In this document: positions 1 through 7,181 of the stretch, piece by piece
Numbering within the stretch: position 1 is the first letter of the stretch
Layout: the number at the start of each line of letters is the position of its first letter
NCBI GenBank assembly: GCA_003217965.1
Contig: QHNB01000171.1
Location: 1-8,645, forward strand
Direction of reading: 5' to 3'
Length of the DNA stretch: 8,645 nt
From: Verrucomicrobiota bacterium
Lineage (GTDB): Bacteria; Verrucomicrobiota; Verrucomicrobiia; Chthoniobacterales; UBA10450
Translations under genes and position numbers: made by a program
The notes under the pieces: model-generated
Told to the model about the DNA's origin: nothing
Seen by the model: the letters and a program-made list of their open reading frames with translations, nothing else
Database searches by the model: none

Positions 1-658
1 TGTGAAACATCCACTTGACGTTTTTCGCGCCGCGCGCGCGCACTCGATCAACGACATGACGATATGCAGCTTTGAAGCGCTCCGGTCCTTCCCACTGGTC
101 CGGCTTGTCGTCGACCCATTCTTCACCTCCGTAATACCAACCAGACCAAGGAAACCAATCGCCATTCATTTCGACTCCGAAAGCAACGATCATTGGATGG
201 CCGAACTCGCGCGCCGTGTCCGCCCACTCGTCGATGTAGCTATCCCAAACGCCATCAATAATTGCGTTGAGGTTAAACTTATCTGGTCCCCGATTTTGCT
301 CGTATGGCTTATCCCAGGGAGACCAGTAAACCAGCGGCATCGCGCCATGTCGCCAGATCATCTTTAGGTTAGCCATGGGAAAGCTTTGCTCGCCCCAGTA
401 ACTCGACGAGGCAACGATCGCTTGATGTTTCCCGACCATTTCCTCGAAGTCTTCGATCATCTCCAGGGCCACGTCATCCTCGGCATCGCCGAAATCGATG
501 AATGCGCCGGTATAAACGCCACGCTCAGGAATTCTGACCTCGACTGGGCCGTTCCGATCGATCATCACTGATGCGGTCCTGTATTGTTTGCATGAGGCGC
601 ACGCGAGTAGCAGCGCAACAATCGAACACGGTAACGCTTTATCTCGCGACAATCGCAT
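1..658 (-). CDS. GH26-family glycoside hydrolase (beta-mannanase-like) lipoprotein, C-terminus outside window
   Basis: Reading on the minus strand from the ATG at 658 gives 219 residues with no stop before the window edge, so the 3' end is missing. Residues 1-20 look like a lipoprotein signal: basic start, hydrophobic stretch SIVALLLA, and C20 as the likely lipidated cysteine (LLAC, a slightly atypical lipobox). The mature part resembles GH26: GVYTGAFIDFGD near residues 48-58, and the hallmark segment GVEMNGDWFPWSG at 161-173, in which E163 matches the catalytic acid/base of GH26 (consensus EMNG-W--W). The catalytic nucleophile should lie beyond base 1 and cannot be checked. Known GH26 enzymes hydrolyse beta-mannan or mixed-linkage glucans by a retaining mechanism; the substrate here is unknown. 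The ATG overlaps the stop of the upstream synthase gene by one base (TGATG) and I see no Shine-Dalgarno, which suggests translational coupling and a shared role in handling the polymer made by that synthase. Confidence 0.85.
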   Translation of the reverse strand, partial: MRLSRDKALPCSIVALLLACASCKQYRTASVMIDRNGPVEVRIPERGVYTGAFIDFGDAEDDVALEMIEDFEEMVGKHQAIVASSSYWGEQSFPMANLKMIWRHGAMPLVYWSPWDKPYEQNRGPDKFNLNAIIDGVWDSYIDEWADTAREFGHPMIVAFGVEMNGDWFPWSGWYYGGEEWVDDKPDQWEGPERFKAAYRHVVDRVRARGAKNVKWMFH

Positions 659-3600
659 CACACGCGAACCGGCACGCTCGCGGTACGCTCAAGCTTACCC
701 CAACTCACCCACGCCCCTTTGATCGCGCGGAGAATCGCTTTCCAAATCACATAACTAAGCATCGGCCGATAAATCAACCGCATCGGAATGATCCGCCAGG
801 CATTAAGGACGTTTTCGCGTTCCAGGATACAAGCCAGAGTCGCCAGAATGACGTCCATCGCAAGAAAGACGATGACAAACGGCAGCACATCCCGCCACGC
901 CCCAAATGGCAGAGACAGGATTAAGAACAAATCCACCGCCGGCGTGATAGCGACGAGGATGATCTGGAAAAACCAAACACTCGGCAAACTGAACCAGCCG
1001 AGAGCTCGGTAGTTCCAGTTGAAGACCATGTCCCGATGTTTCCAAAGACATTGCAGCGTTCCGTAGGCCCAGCGGAAACGCTGCCGTGACAGAGCGCGCA
1101 CCGTTTCAGGCGCCTCCGTCCAAGCGATCGCATCGGGGACGTAGACTATACGCATGTGCTGCTTGTGTAACGTCAGTGTGAGGTCCGTATCTTCAGCTAA
1201 GGTTTCCAAACTGATTCCGCCGGCACGTTCGATCTTCCGCCGACGGATTGCGCTGATGGCACCGGGGACCACGGTAATGCAATTCCATCGGGTATAAGCG
1301 CGTCGATCGAGATTGAAACCGACGGTGTACTCAAGCGACTGACAACGCGCAATGAAGCTGCGCAAGTTGCCAACCTTGGCATGGCCAGAGACGGCGCCGA
1401 TATTGGCATCGCTAAAGGGCGCGAGCAACCGTGAAAGGGTGTCGCACTGGCAATGGGTATCTGCATCGATAAACACAATTAACTCGTTGCGCGCCGCAGC
1501 CAGACCGCGTTGCAGCGCTCGCGCTTTCCCTCGATTCTCCTGCTGGATCAGCCGGACCCGGTGGTCATCCCGCGCCAATCTCTCAACCTGACGCGAAGTA
1601 TCGTCGCTGGAGCCATCATCGATTACGATCACTTCCAGCTCGCCGGCGTATTCTGTTTTCAGTAGAGATCGCAACGTCCCGGCAATTACCTTTCCTTCGT
1701 TGTAAGCTGCGATAACGACCGTCGCTGATTCGGCGAAATTTGTATTCGGGAGGCGACGAAACCGGTAGGCCAGGTAAATCACGATCAGAGTGCGAATGAC
1801 AACAAGCGCGGTCGCCACGATCATGAAGGCCCAGAGAAATTCTTCAAACGCGTGAAACACGCGAAACCCCGTGCTGCTAATATAGTGCGACATACTTTGT
1901 CCGCCCGGCAGCGGAGGCATGAGTGCATCGCGAGTGGTTCCGAGCAACGTGCTTAGCGGTACGATCGTGTCGCCCCGCGTTTGCAGCCAATCGATGATTC
2001 GCGGCAAGGCTTGGACGGTCTGGCTTCGATTTCCACCGGCATCATGCAGTAAGATGATGCTGCCATCGTGGCGTTGTTGTTTTATTCGCTGCAAAATGAC
2101 GTCTGCGCCTGGTTTAGCCCAGTCCTGCGGATCGATATTCTCGAGCACGACCATGTAGTCCTGGTCCTGCGCAATCTGGAGTGGGATCAGTTCGGCCAAT
2201 CGCGATGGCTGAGTGTCGGCGGCATAGGGCGGCCGGAATAAAGTAGTCGCGCGGCCGGTCAGCGATTGGATGAGCAACTGAGTCGCGTTTAGCTCGACGC
2301 GAATATGCTCCGGCCAGCAAAGGGCGAGGTTTGGGTGATAGTAGGTGTGGTTCCCGATTTCATGACCTTCATCTACAATTCGCCGAACCAGTTTCGGGTA
2401 CCGTTCGGCATTTACTCCAACGAGGAAGAACGCGGCCTTTACCTTGGTTGCCTTTAAAATATCGAGGATCTTAGGGGTCCACTCCGGATCGGGTCCGTCA
2501 TCGAAAGTTAAAGCAACTTCATGAGCGCCACCTGCCCCTTGATGGTAGAGGGTCGGGAATTCCGGAAATTTCGTATAACTCGCCGTCAAATACTTGTCCT
2601 TATCGACCTCAAGGGTTCGCATCCCATTAGCCCGGCTTTGATCAACGGTTACGATCTCGCCTTCCCCGACGTCCGTAATGGTGTCGGTCCCACGTAGAAC
2701 TTCCAACAATGGTCTGGTGGCGGCGTCGATGGAAAAGTCAGCCGGAACGCTCAATGAGTCCCAAATCGCGGTGTCCTCCGTGCCGAGTCGATAAAGCGCA
2801 AACCCGCCGGCCTTTTGCTTCCGCACCTCGCGCACCTCGTTCAGAAAAGTGACAACATCGAGAAACCAAACTGCGTGCTCTTTGTCGTTGTCCTCGTAAT
2901 AAAAGTAGGGGTTATAACCGGGGGCGCTTACCTCCGCCGACGCGATCTCGGCATTGCTGGCCCGACTCATCGCTTCCGGAAAACTGATTAGCTCGGCCTT
3001 TTTCCCGCCAATCGTCCAGTCATAGCCGTAACTACCTAGCGCGATGATCCACTGCCGGGGATCGGAATCTTCCAACAACACATGAAGCCAGCCCTCGAAC
3101 CACATTCGCGAGGCGAGCGGGCCGGGCGGGTCGACATCCGATGTCTCGTCGAACAGCAGGGCAACAAATCGATCGATATAATCCGATAGCTCATCGAAGT
3201 CGATGTAATCGAGTTCCTGTCCGGGCGAAACGCAGAGCCATAACTGCCGGCCTTCGCGATGAAGGGCGTCGGCAAACTTCTCGATCAGGAGAGTAAAATC
3301 TTTTTTGTAAGCCGGATCGAGTTGTTCCCAATCGATCACTACACCGGAGGCTTTGGCATCGCGTAGAACAGCGAGAACATGACGAATGAAATTTTCCTGC
3401 CGCTCGGGCGGACCATGCGCGACGTTCTCCACTGCTTCTGGCTGCCAAGTATCGCCGACGAGATTCGTCAACAGCGGCATGAGCGCGATGCCTCTATTCT
3501 GCGCCAGCTTCGGAATGCGAATATCGGCGTCGATCTGCAAGTCACCCACTCCATTCACCATCGACATCCATTCCGGACAGACGTGGGTGATCTGGCCCGC

Positions 3601-4029
3601 GTGTTGCTCGAGCGAGGAATAGCTGTAGGGATCGCCGTTCGTATAAAACGCCAGACGGACTTCATTGTCCGGCGTTTTTCGACGTGGCCGCATTGGCGTT
3701 GGACTGGGCGAGGATGACGGAATCGGCACTGCCACCTTCCTTGCTGCTTGCTTCGCCGCTTCAAACTTTTGCCAGAGCAACGAATTTGCGTTGGGTGGCT
3801 TGCCAGCTGGATTGATTTTCGCAAGCGATTTCAACTGTCCCTTTAATTGCCGAAGGGAAAACGGCACCGTCATACGCGGTGCAATGAACAGCGTCTGCAC
3901 GAACAACACCGTGGCGAAGAAAGCGACGACGCTGCCGATTAGCAAAAACAGGCGTAGGCGAGGCCAACGCTTTCCGCGTGGGTCGGAAAACACAAAGGGT
4001 GTTAGACCTGGCGGAATATCTTCGGGCAT
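658..4029 (-). CDS. Trifunctional exopolysaccharide protein: GH18-like domain + NodB/CE4 deacetylase + GT2 synthase
   Basis: This 1123-residue membrane protein carries three enzyme domains. Residues 1-26 are basic and cytoplasmic; 27-49 form a membrane helix; a Pro/Ser-rich linker lies at about 103-120. Residues 123-435 resemble YaaH-type GH18, with VVIDWE (putative acid E235), GSYGYDW and a C-terminal YRLGTEDTAIWD. Residues 503-700 are a NodB/CE4 deacetylase: TFDDGP 508-513, H561-T-Y-Y-H565 metal ligands, RPPY 599-602, DPQDW 633-637, LLH 660-662. A helix at about 728-757 returns to the cytoplasm, followed by a GT2 domain: AAYNE 774-778, DDGSSDD 804-810, DAD 855-857, AEDTDL 945-950 and QRFRW 983-987 (the Q-x-x-R-W of processive synthases). 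Several helices follow between about 1008 and 1105. The topology puts both trimming domains outside and the synthase inside, as needed to build, export and edit a beta-linked amino-sugar polymer (poly-GlcNAc- or chitin-like). The polymer identity is inferred. The ATG at 4029 is required to keep the first helix; the next Met is residue 53. Confidence 0.93.
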   Translation of the reverse strand: MPEDIPPGLTPFVFSDPRGKRWPRLRLFLLIGSVVAFFATVLFVQTLFIAPRMTVPFSLRQLKGQLKSLAKINPAGKPPNANSLLWQKFEAAKQAARKVAVPIPSSSPSPTPMRPRRKTPDNEVRLAFYTNGDPYSYSSLEQHAGQITHVCPEWMSMVNGVGDLQIDADIRIPKLAQNRGIALMPLLTNLVGDTWQPEAVENVAHGPPERQENFIRHVLAVLRDAKASGVVIDWEQLDPAYKKDFTLLIEKFADALHREGRQLWLCVSPGQELDYIDFDELSDYIDRFVALLFDETSDVDPPGPLASRMWFEGWLHVLLEDSDPRQWIIALGSYGYDWTIGGKKAELISFPEAMSRASNAEIASAEVSAPGYNPYFYYEDNDKEHAVWFLDVVTFLNEVREVRKQKAGGFALYRLGTEDTAIWDSLSVPADFSIDAATRPLLEVLRGTDTITDVGEGEIVTVDQSRANGMRTLEVDKDKYLTASYTKFPEFPTLYHQGAGGAHEVALTFDDGPDPEWTPKILDILKATKVKAAFFLVGVNAERYPKLVRRIVDEGHEIGNHTYYHPNLALCWPEHIRVELNATQLLIQSLTGRATTLFRPPYAADTQPSRLAELIPLQIAQDQDYMVVLENIDPQDWAKPGADVILQRIKQQRHDGSIILLHDAGGNRSQTVQALPRIIDWLQTRGDTIVPLSTLLGTTRDALMPPLPGGQSMSHYISSTGFRVFHAFEEFLWAFMIVATALVVIRTLIVIYLAYRFRRLPNTNFAESATVVIAAYNEGKVIAGTLRSLLKTEYAGELEVIVIDDGSSDDTSRQVERLARDDHRVRLIQQENRGKARALQRGLAAARNELIVFIDADTHCQCDTLSRLLAPFSDANIGAVSGHAKVGNLRSFIARCQSLEYTVGFNLDRRAYTRWNCITVVPGAISAIRRRKIERAGGISLETLAEDTDLTLTLHKQHMRIVYVPDAIAWTEAPETVRALSRQRFRWAYGTLQCLWKHRDMVFNWNYRALGWFSLPSVWFFQIILVAITPAVDLFLILSLPFGAWRDVLPFVIVFLAMDVILATLACILERENVLNAWRIIPMRLIYRPMLSYVIWKAILRAIKGAWVSWGKLERTASVPVRV

Positions 4030-4219
4030 CAGACGCTAATTTGCCTTGCTCCGCCCCAAACTGCGAGCAGGGAACGTCGCGTTTTTAAGTCGAACCTCAA
4101 ATACCAGGCTCTTTGACGCTTAATTATCGAGGCTTGTTCAGAGCTATTTCGGCCAATTCATTGCCTTACAAGACTGTCCGACTTTGTCTGACTCTGCGCG
4201 AAGGCCCCGCCGTTTTCGG
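4030..4219. other. Intergenic region between glycerate kinase and exopolysaccharide genes; possible promoter
   Basis: These 190 non-coding bases separate the glycerate kinase stop from the start of the synthase gene, and are the likeliest place for the exopolysaccharide operon's promoter. The part nearest the start (about 4080-4135) is AT-richer than the coding DNA around it. I find no convincing -35/-10 pair. Three GACT words occur at 4172, 4180 and 4190 on the plus strand; they might be an operator-like array but could be chance. A 4-bp GCCG/CGGC stem with a TTTT loop lies at 4209-4220, without a following T-run in the direction of transcription. The only purine-rich sequence before the ATG (GGAGCAAGG on the minus strand, around 4044-4052) is too far away to be a good ribosome-binding site. 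Confidence 0.4.
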
Positions 4220-5356
4220 CTAGTTTGTTCCTGCCATACCCACCTTCGAGTCCCGAAACGAGAGAGCCGCCTCTTCTGCGCGTTCGCGGAGTAGCTGGGG
4301 CGCTACTTTGATTGCCTCCACTTCATTTACCGGTGGACGAGCTAACTCATAGATCGCATCGAATAGTTGACCGTAATCAATTTTTCGATCGGCCCGACCG
4401 ACGATGGCGCAAATCGGTTTGCCATGCTTCCGCGCAATTTGTGCAACACCAGCGGGCGTTTTCCCTTCCAATGTCTGCCCGTCGAGTCGGCCTTCGCCGG
4501 TCACAACAAAGTCAGCCTGGCTCACTTTTTGTTCGAGTTGGAGGATTTCGGCAACGAGCTCAAAGCCCGAACGCAACTCTGCGCCACCGAAGCTCATCAG
4601 TCCAAAACCGAGACCGCCAGCGGCCCCCGCGCCGGGTGTATTCCGAAATTCACAACCAATCTCACAGGCAACAACATCGGCCAGTTTCGTGAGTGCTTGC
4701 TCGAGAATGACGATCTGTTCCGATCTCGCCCCCTTTTGTGGGCCAAATACACGAGTTGCGCCCCGTTCGCCAAGAAGCGGATTTCGGACGTCCACTGCTG
4801 CACATATTCTTGGCAAATGTAAATTCTCCGGCCGCGAAATTTTCGTCAACCCGGTCAGCTTTGCCGGTCCATTCGTCAATTCGATCTGATTAGCGAAGAA
4901 CTTGAATCCGAGAGAGCGCGCCATTCCGAATCCGCCATCATTAGTCGCGCTTCCGCCAAGGCCGATAATACCTTGTTGCGCACCATGTCGGGTGGCGTCG
5001 AGCAATATTTCACCAACGCCGAAGGTATTCGCGCGCAATGGATCACGCACACCGCTGGTCAGCCGCCGCAATCCCGCGGCTTCGCTCATCTCCATGACTG
5101 CAAGTTTCTTGCTCTCAATGAAGGCGTAGCGTGCTTCGATTCTGCAATCGAGCGCATCGTGCGCCTGGCATTTCAACCAGGAACCGCCAAGGGCATGGGA
5201 AATCACTTCGGCTGTTCCCTCGCCACCATCCGCCATTGGCACGATGTCAATTGCGGCATCGGGTAAAACTTTCCGGAAACCCGCCTCGATATTTTCCGCG
5301 ACTTCGCGTGCGCTAAGCGAGCCCTTGAATTTATCCGGGGCGATCAAGATGCGCAT
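4220..5356 (-). CDS. glxK: Glycerate 2-kinase (GlxK/GarK type I family)
   Basis: This soluble cytoplasmic kinase of 378 residues matches the length of the type I glycerate kinase family. The family phosphorylates D-glycerate with ATP to 2-phosphoglycerate, feeding glyoxylate, glycolate or serine breakdown into lower glycolysis. Family signatures run through the whole protein: APDKFKGSLSA at residues 6-16, PMADGGEGTAE at 40-50, GLGGSATNDGGFG at 132-144, PGAGAAGGLGFG at 241-252 and VVTGEGRLDGQTLEGKTP at 284-301. The ATG at 5356 gives the usual MRILIAPDKFKGS beginning; no clear Shine-Dalgarno precedes it. The stop is TAG at 4220-4222. The gene is separated from gatB by a repeat-rich 326-base gap and from the synthase by 190 bases, so it is probably a separate transcription unit rather than part of either operon. 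No glyoxylate-pathway partner lies next to it, so its physiological substrate source is unknown. Confidence 0.95.
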   Translation of the reverse strand: MRILIAPDKFKGSLSAREVAENIEAGFRKVLPDAAIDIVPMADGGEGTAEVISHALGGSWLKCQAHDALDCRIEARYAFIESKKLAVMEMSEAAGLRRLTSGVRDPLRANTFGVGEILLDATRHGAQQGIIGLGGSATNDGGFGMARSLGFKFFANQIELTNGPAKLTGLTKISRPENLHLPRICAAVDVRNPLLGERGATRVFGPQKGARSEQIVILEQALTKLADVVACEIGCEFRNTPGAGAAGGLGFGLMSFGGAELRSGFELVAEILQLEQKVSQADFVVTGEGRLDGQTLEGKTPAGVAQIARKHGKPICAIVGRADRKIDYGQLFDAIYELARPPVNEVEAIKVAPQLLRERAEEAALSFRDSKVGMAGTN

Positions 5357-5386
5357 GATGCATGATGAAGCGCATTCGCGTCGCTG

Positions 5387-5437
5387 TCATCCCGAGTGCA
5401 GAGAAGGATCCCTCGTCGTCTGCGTGACTTGGGATGA
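5387..5437. repeat. Palindromic intergenic repeat, copy 1 (large hairpin)
   Basis: An 11-base arm at 5387-5397 (TCATCCCGAGT) pairs with 5427-5437 (ACTTGGGATGA), with one G-T wobble. A further 5 bp (GCAGA 5398-5402 with TCTGC 5419-5423) extend the stem past a 3-base bulge. The left part (5385-5413) aligns with the two repeat arms at 5551-5580 and 5632-5661. From memory, similar TGTCAT..CGAG..GATCT words are dispersed widely in Acidobacteria and Verrucomicrobia genomes; I cannot confirm this here. Confidence 0.75.
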
Positions 5438-5470
5438 AGGCAGAGTGCAGCGAAATCGCGATCGGAGTCC

Positions 5471-5540
5471 TTCAGTTTTAGTTCCAGAATTTCTCCGGCC
5501 AACTACGAATTCGCTTGCCCTTTACACAGCTTCATTAGCT
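5471..5540 (-). pseudogene. Degenerate duplicate of the gatB 3' end
   Basis: Bases 5471-5540 align without gaps to 5687-5756, the 3' end of the intact gatB, at 55 of 70 positions. The offset is 216 bases, a multiple of three. Translated on the minus strand in the corresponding frame, the fragment reads LMKLCKGQANS, stop, LAGEILELKLK; the real GatB ends VMKLSKGKANPQLAGEILERKLK, so 17 of 23 residues agree. A TAG replaces the gatB glutamine codon CAA, and the original stop position is read through (GAC). Similarity disappears upstream of 5540. It is too short to fold alone and has no start, so I regard it as a decayed remnant of a tandem duplication or of a replaced gatB. Confidence 0.85.
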
Positions 5541-5550
5541 CCACCACTCC

Positions 5551-5661
5551 TGTCATGTCGAGCGAAGCCGAGACATCTCTCAATATTCTGTTTTCGCGGT
5601 AGAAGTCACAGCACTGCGCCGGAAAATAGTTAGAGATTCCTCGACTGCGCTCGGAATGACA
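5551..5661. repeat. Inverted pair of palindromic repeats (copies 2 and 3), MITE-like
   Basis: Arms of 30 bases at 5551-5580 and 5632-5661 are inverted copies of each other, identical at 24 of 30 positions and separated by 51 bases. Each arm is also an imperfect palindrome: ATGTC (5555-5559) with GACAT (5572-5576), and ATTCC (5636-5640) with GGAAT (5653-5657). The element begins 22 bases after the gatB stop, so it would fold in the gatB transcript; there is no T-run to make it a standard terminator. No protein is encoded in the 51-base spacer, and no target-site duplication is evident. Confidence 0.8.
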
Positions 5662-5682
5662 AAGCGGTAATTGTGACACCGA

Positions 5683-7134
5683 CTACTTCAATTTTCGCTC
5701 CAGAATCTCCCCGGCCAATTGCGGGTTCGCTTTCCCTTTTGAAAGCTTCATCACCTGACCCTTGAGGAAATTTAAGGAAGCCGCGTTGCCAGCTTTGAAG
5801 TCCGCGACCGGTTTCGGATTGGCCGCGATCACCTGATCGGCCAATGCCTCAATTGCCCCGCTGTCGTTCAGCTGCTCGATCCCTTTTTCTTTCACAATAG
5901 TACCGGCGCCTTTGCCGCTCGCGAACATTGCTGCAAAAACTTCTTTGCCCTGTTTTCCGCTAATTTTTCCGGAATCGATCAGCCTCACCAGCTCGTCGAA
6001 CGCCGCCGGTGGAATCGGGCAATCGGTGATCGTCTTGCCAGCAGTAGTGAGTGCGCTCTGCAAATCGTTCAGAATCCAGTTGGCGATTGCTTTCAATTTC
6101 TTCGAACCATGCGCTGCGGTCTCGAAGTATTTTGCGAGATCAAGATCATCGGCCAGCACTCCGGCGTCGTAAGGAGTGACTTCGTAGTCCCTGATGAACC
6201 GCGCCCTCTTTTGCTTCGGCAATTCCGGCAACCGCGCCCGCGCGTCCGGCAGCAACACGTCGCTTTTGACCGGAACGAGATCCGGATCAGGAAAATAGCG
6301 ATAATCGTGTGCGCTCTCTTTCGTTCGCATCAGGAAGGTCGCGCTCGCTCCGTCATCCCAACCGCGCGTCTCCTGCTCTAATTTTTGGCCGCGCTCCAGC
6401 GCGGCGATTTGCCGCTGAATTTCGAATGCCAAGGCGCGCCTAACACCGCTGATCGAATTCATATTCTTGATCTCGATTTTCGCGCCCAACTCCGCTTGGG
6501 TTTCCGGCCGCACCGAAACGTTGCAATCGCAGCGCAGCTGGCCCTTTTCCATGTCGGCATCGCTCACGCCGCCATAGATCAAGATTTGTTTGAGCGACGT
6601 CACAAAGGCGAACGCTTCTTCCGGCGACGCGATCTCCGGTTGCGTCACAATTTCCATCAACGGCGTACCGGCGCGATTGAAATCGATCCCGGTGCTCGTT
6701 TCGAAATGAAAACTCTTGGCCACGTCTTCCTCGAGATGGATGCGGACGAGACGGACTTCTTTGTCCGGAGTGGCGATCGATTTCTGTGCGTCTTTCGGGT
6801 AAGCGAGATCGTGTAAGGGAACACGGCCATTTGTACATAACGGCAGGTCGTACTGCGAAATCTGATAATTTTTCGGCATGTCCGGATAGAAATAATTTTT
6901 CCGATCGAACTTGCAGATTTCCGCGATATCGCAGTCGAGCATCAGTCCGGTAAGCACCGTCATGCGCAATGCTTCATGATTCATTACCGGCAGGGCCCCT
7001 GGCAGACCGAGACAGGTTGGACAGGTATACGTGTTCGGCGCCGCGCCGAATTCCACCGGGCAGGCACAGAACATCTTGCTCCGCGTTTTCAGCTGCACGT
7101 GCACTTCGAGGCCGATGGTCGTGATGTAACGCAT
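5683..7134 (-). CDS. gatB: Asp-tRNA(Asn)/Glu-tRNA(Gln) amidotransferase subunit B
   Basis: GatB is the tRNA-binding and kinase subunit of the GatCAB complex, which converts misacylated Glu-tRNA(Gln) and/or Asp-tRNA(Asn) to the correct amide form in organisms lacking the matching synthetase. The 483-residue length is normal and the sequence is intact. It begins TTIGLEVHVQLKTRSKMF (residues 5-22) and carries cysteines C23, C25, C38 and C41, a likely metal site of the cradle domain. Other signatures are YFYPDMPKNYQISQYDLPL (81-99), HLEEDVAKS (133-141), DFNRAGTPLMEIV (151-163) and EIKNMNSISGVRRA (221-234). The YqeY-like tail ends GKANPQLAGEILERKLK. The ATG at 7134 gives the conventional N-terminus; the GGCAGG just before it is unusually close for a ribosome-binding site. 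No gatA or gatC is adjacent. The gene lies 47 bases after the GxxExxY stop and probably shares the aroC/cvpA-like transcript. Confidence 0.97.
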   Translation of the reverse strand: MRYITTIGLEVHVQLKTRSKMFCACPVEFGAAPNTYTCPTCLGLPGALPVMNHEALRMTVLTGLMLDCDIAEICKFDRKNYFYPDMPKNYQISQYDLPLCTNGRVPLHDLAYPKDAQKSIATPDKEVRLVRIHLEEDVAKSFHFETSTGIDFNRAGTPLMEIVTQPEIASPEEAFAFVTSLKQILIYGGVSDADMEKGQLRCDCNVSVRPETQAELGAKIEIKNMNSISGVRRALAFEIQRQIAALERGQKLEQETRGWDDGASATFLMRTKESAHDYRYFPDPDLVPVKSDVLLPDARARLPELPKQKRARFIRDYEVTPYDAGVLADDLDLAKYFETAAHGSKKLKAIANWILNDLQSALTTAGKTITDCPIPPAAFDELVRLIDSGKISGKQGKEVFAAMFASGKGAGTIVKEKGIEQLNDSGAIEALADQVIAANPKPVADFKAGNAASLNFLKGQVMKLSKGKANPQLAGEILERKLK

Positions 7135-7143
7135 ACCTGCCAG

Positions 7144-7178
7144 ATTTCTCGCACGACGGCCACAAAGGTCACTACGGA
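7144..7178 (+). repeat. Inverted repeat of GxxExxY cassette, gatB-proximal end
   Basis: This segment contains TCGCAC (7149-7154), a 6-base spacer and CACAAAGGTCAC (7161-7172). It matches the reverse complement of 7581-7615 at 29 of 35 positions with no gaps. It lies across the GxxExxY-gatB intergenic space and ends before the GxxExxY stop at 7182-7184. Confidence 0.75.
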
Positions 7179-7181
7179 AAG

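Larger units (their letters stand above)
5357..5682. other. Repeat-rich non-coding gap between gatB and glycerate kinase
   Basis: There is no intact gene in these 326 bases. They contain a hairpin repeat at 5387-5437, a degraded copy of the gatB 3' end at 5471-5540, and an inverted pair of the same repeat family at 5551-5580 and 5632-5661. The eight-base core GAGTGCAG of the first repeat recurs at 5443-5450, suggesting a further decayed half-copy. A CATGATG direct repeat covers 5354-5367 at the glycerate kinase start. No -35/-10 promoter for glycerate kinase was convincing. Confidence 0.8.

Noticed and set aside
26..42. Alternating GC tract as Z-DNA or a recombination site
   Set aside because: It simply encodes the Arg/Ala-rich VRARGA part of the GH26 protein, and similar CGCGCG runs occur elsewhere in the window (for example near 8536-8560).
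2..924. Plus-strand open frames at 2-367, 386-571 and 571-924
   Set aside because: They are antisense shadows of the GH26 gene and the 3' end of the synthase gene, whose minus-strand translations carry recognisable family motifs; the plus-strand proteins resemble nothing.
3665..4039. Plus-strand 124-codon open frame across the start of the synthase gene
   Set aside because: It is antisense to the N-terminal helix and linker of the synthase; composition is unremarkable and no motif or ribosome-binding site supports it.
4209..4220. GCCG-TTTT-CGGC hairpin at the end of glycerate kinase as an intrinsic terminator
   Set aside because: The stem is only 4 bp and is followed on the transcribed strand by GGGGCC rather than a T-run.
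4312..4889. Three overlapping plus-strand frames of 126-161 codons
   Set aside because: All are antisense to glycerate kinase, which is intact and carries its family motifs throughout.
5357..5682. CRISPR array or small RNA gene in the repeat-rich gap
   Set aside because: Repeats are few, inverted relative to each other and irregularly spaced, with no regular spacer units; no promoter plus terminator pair supports an RNA gene.
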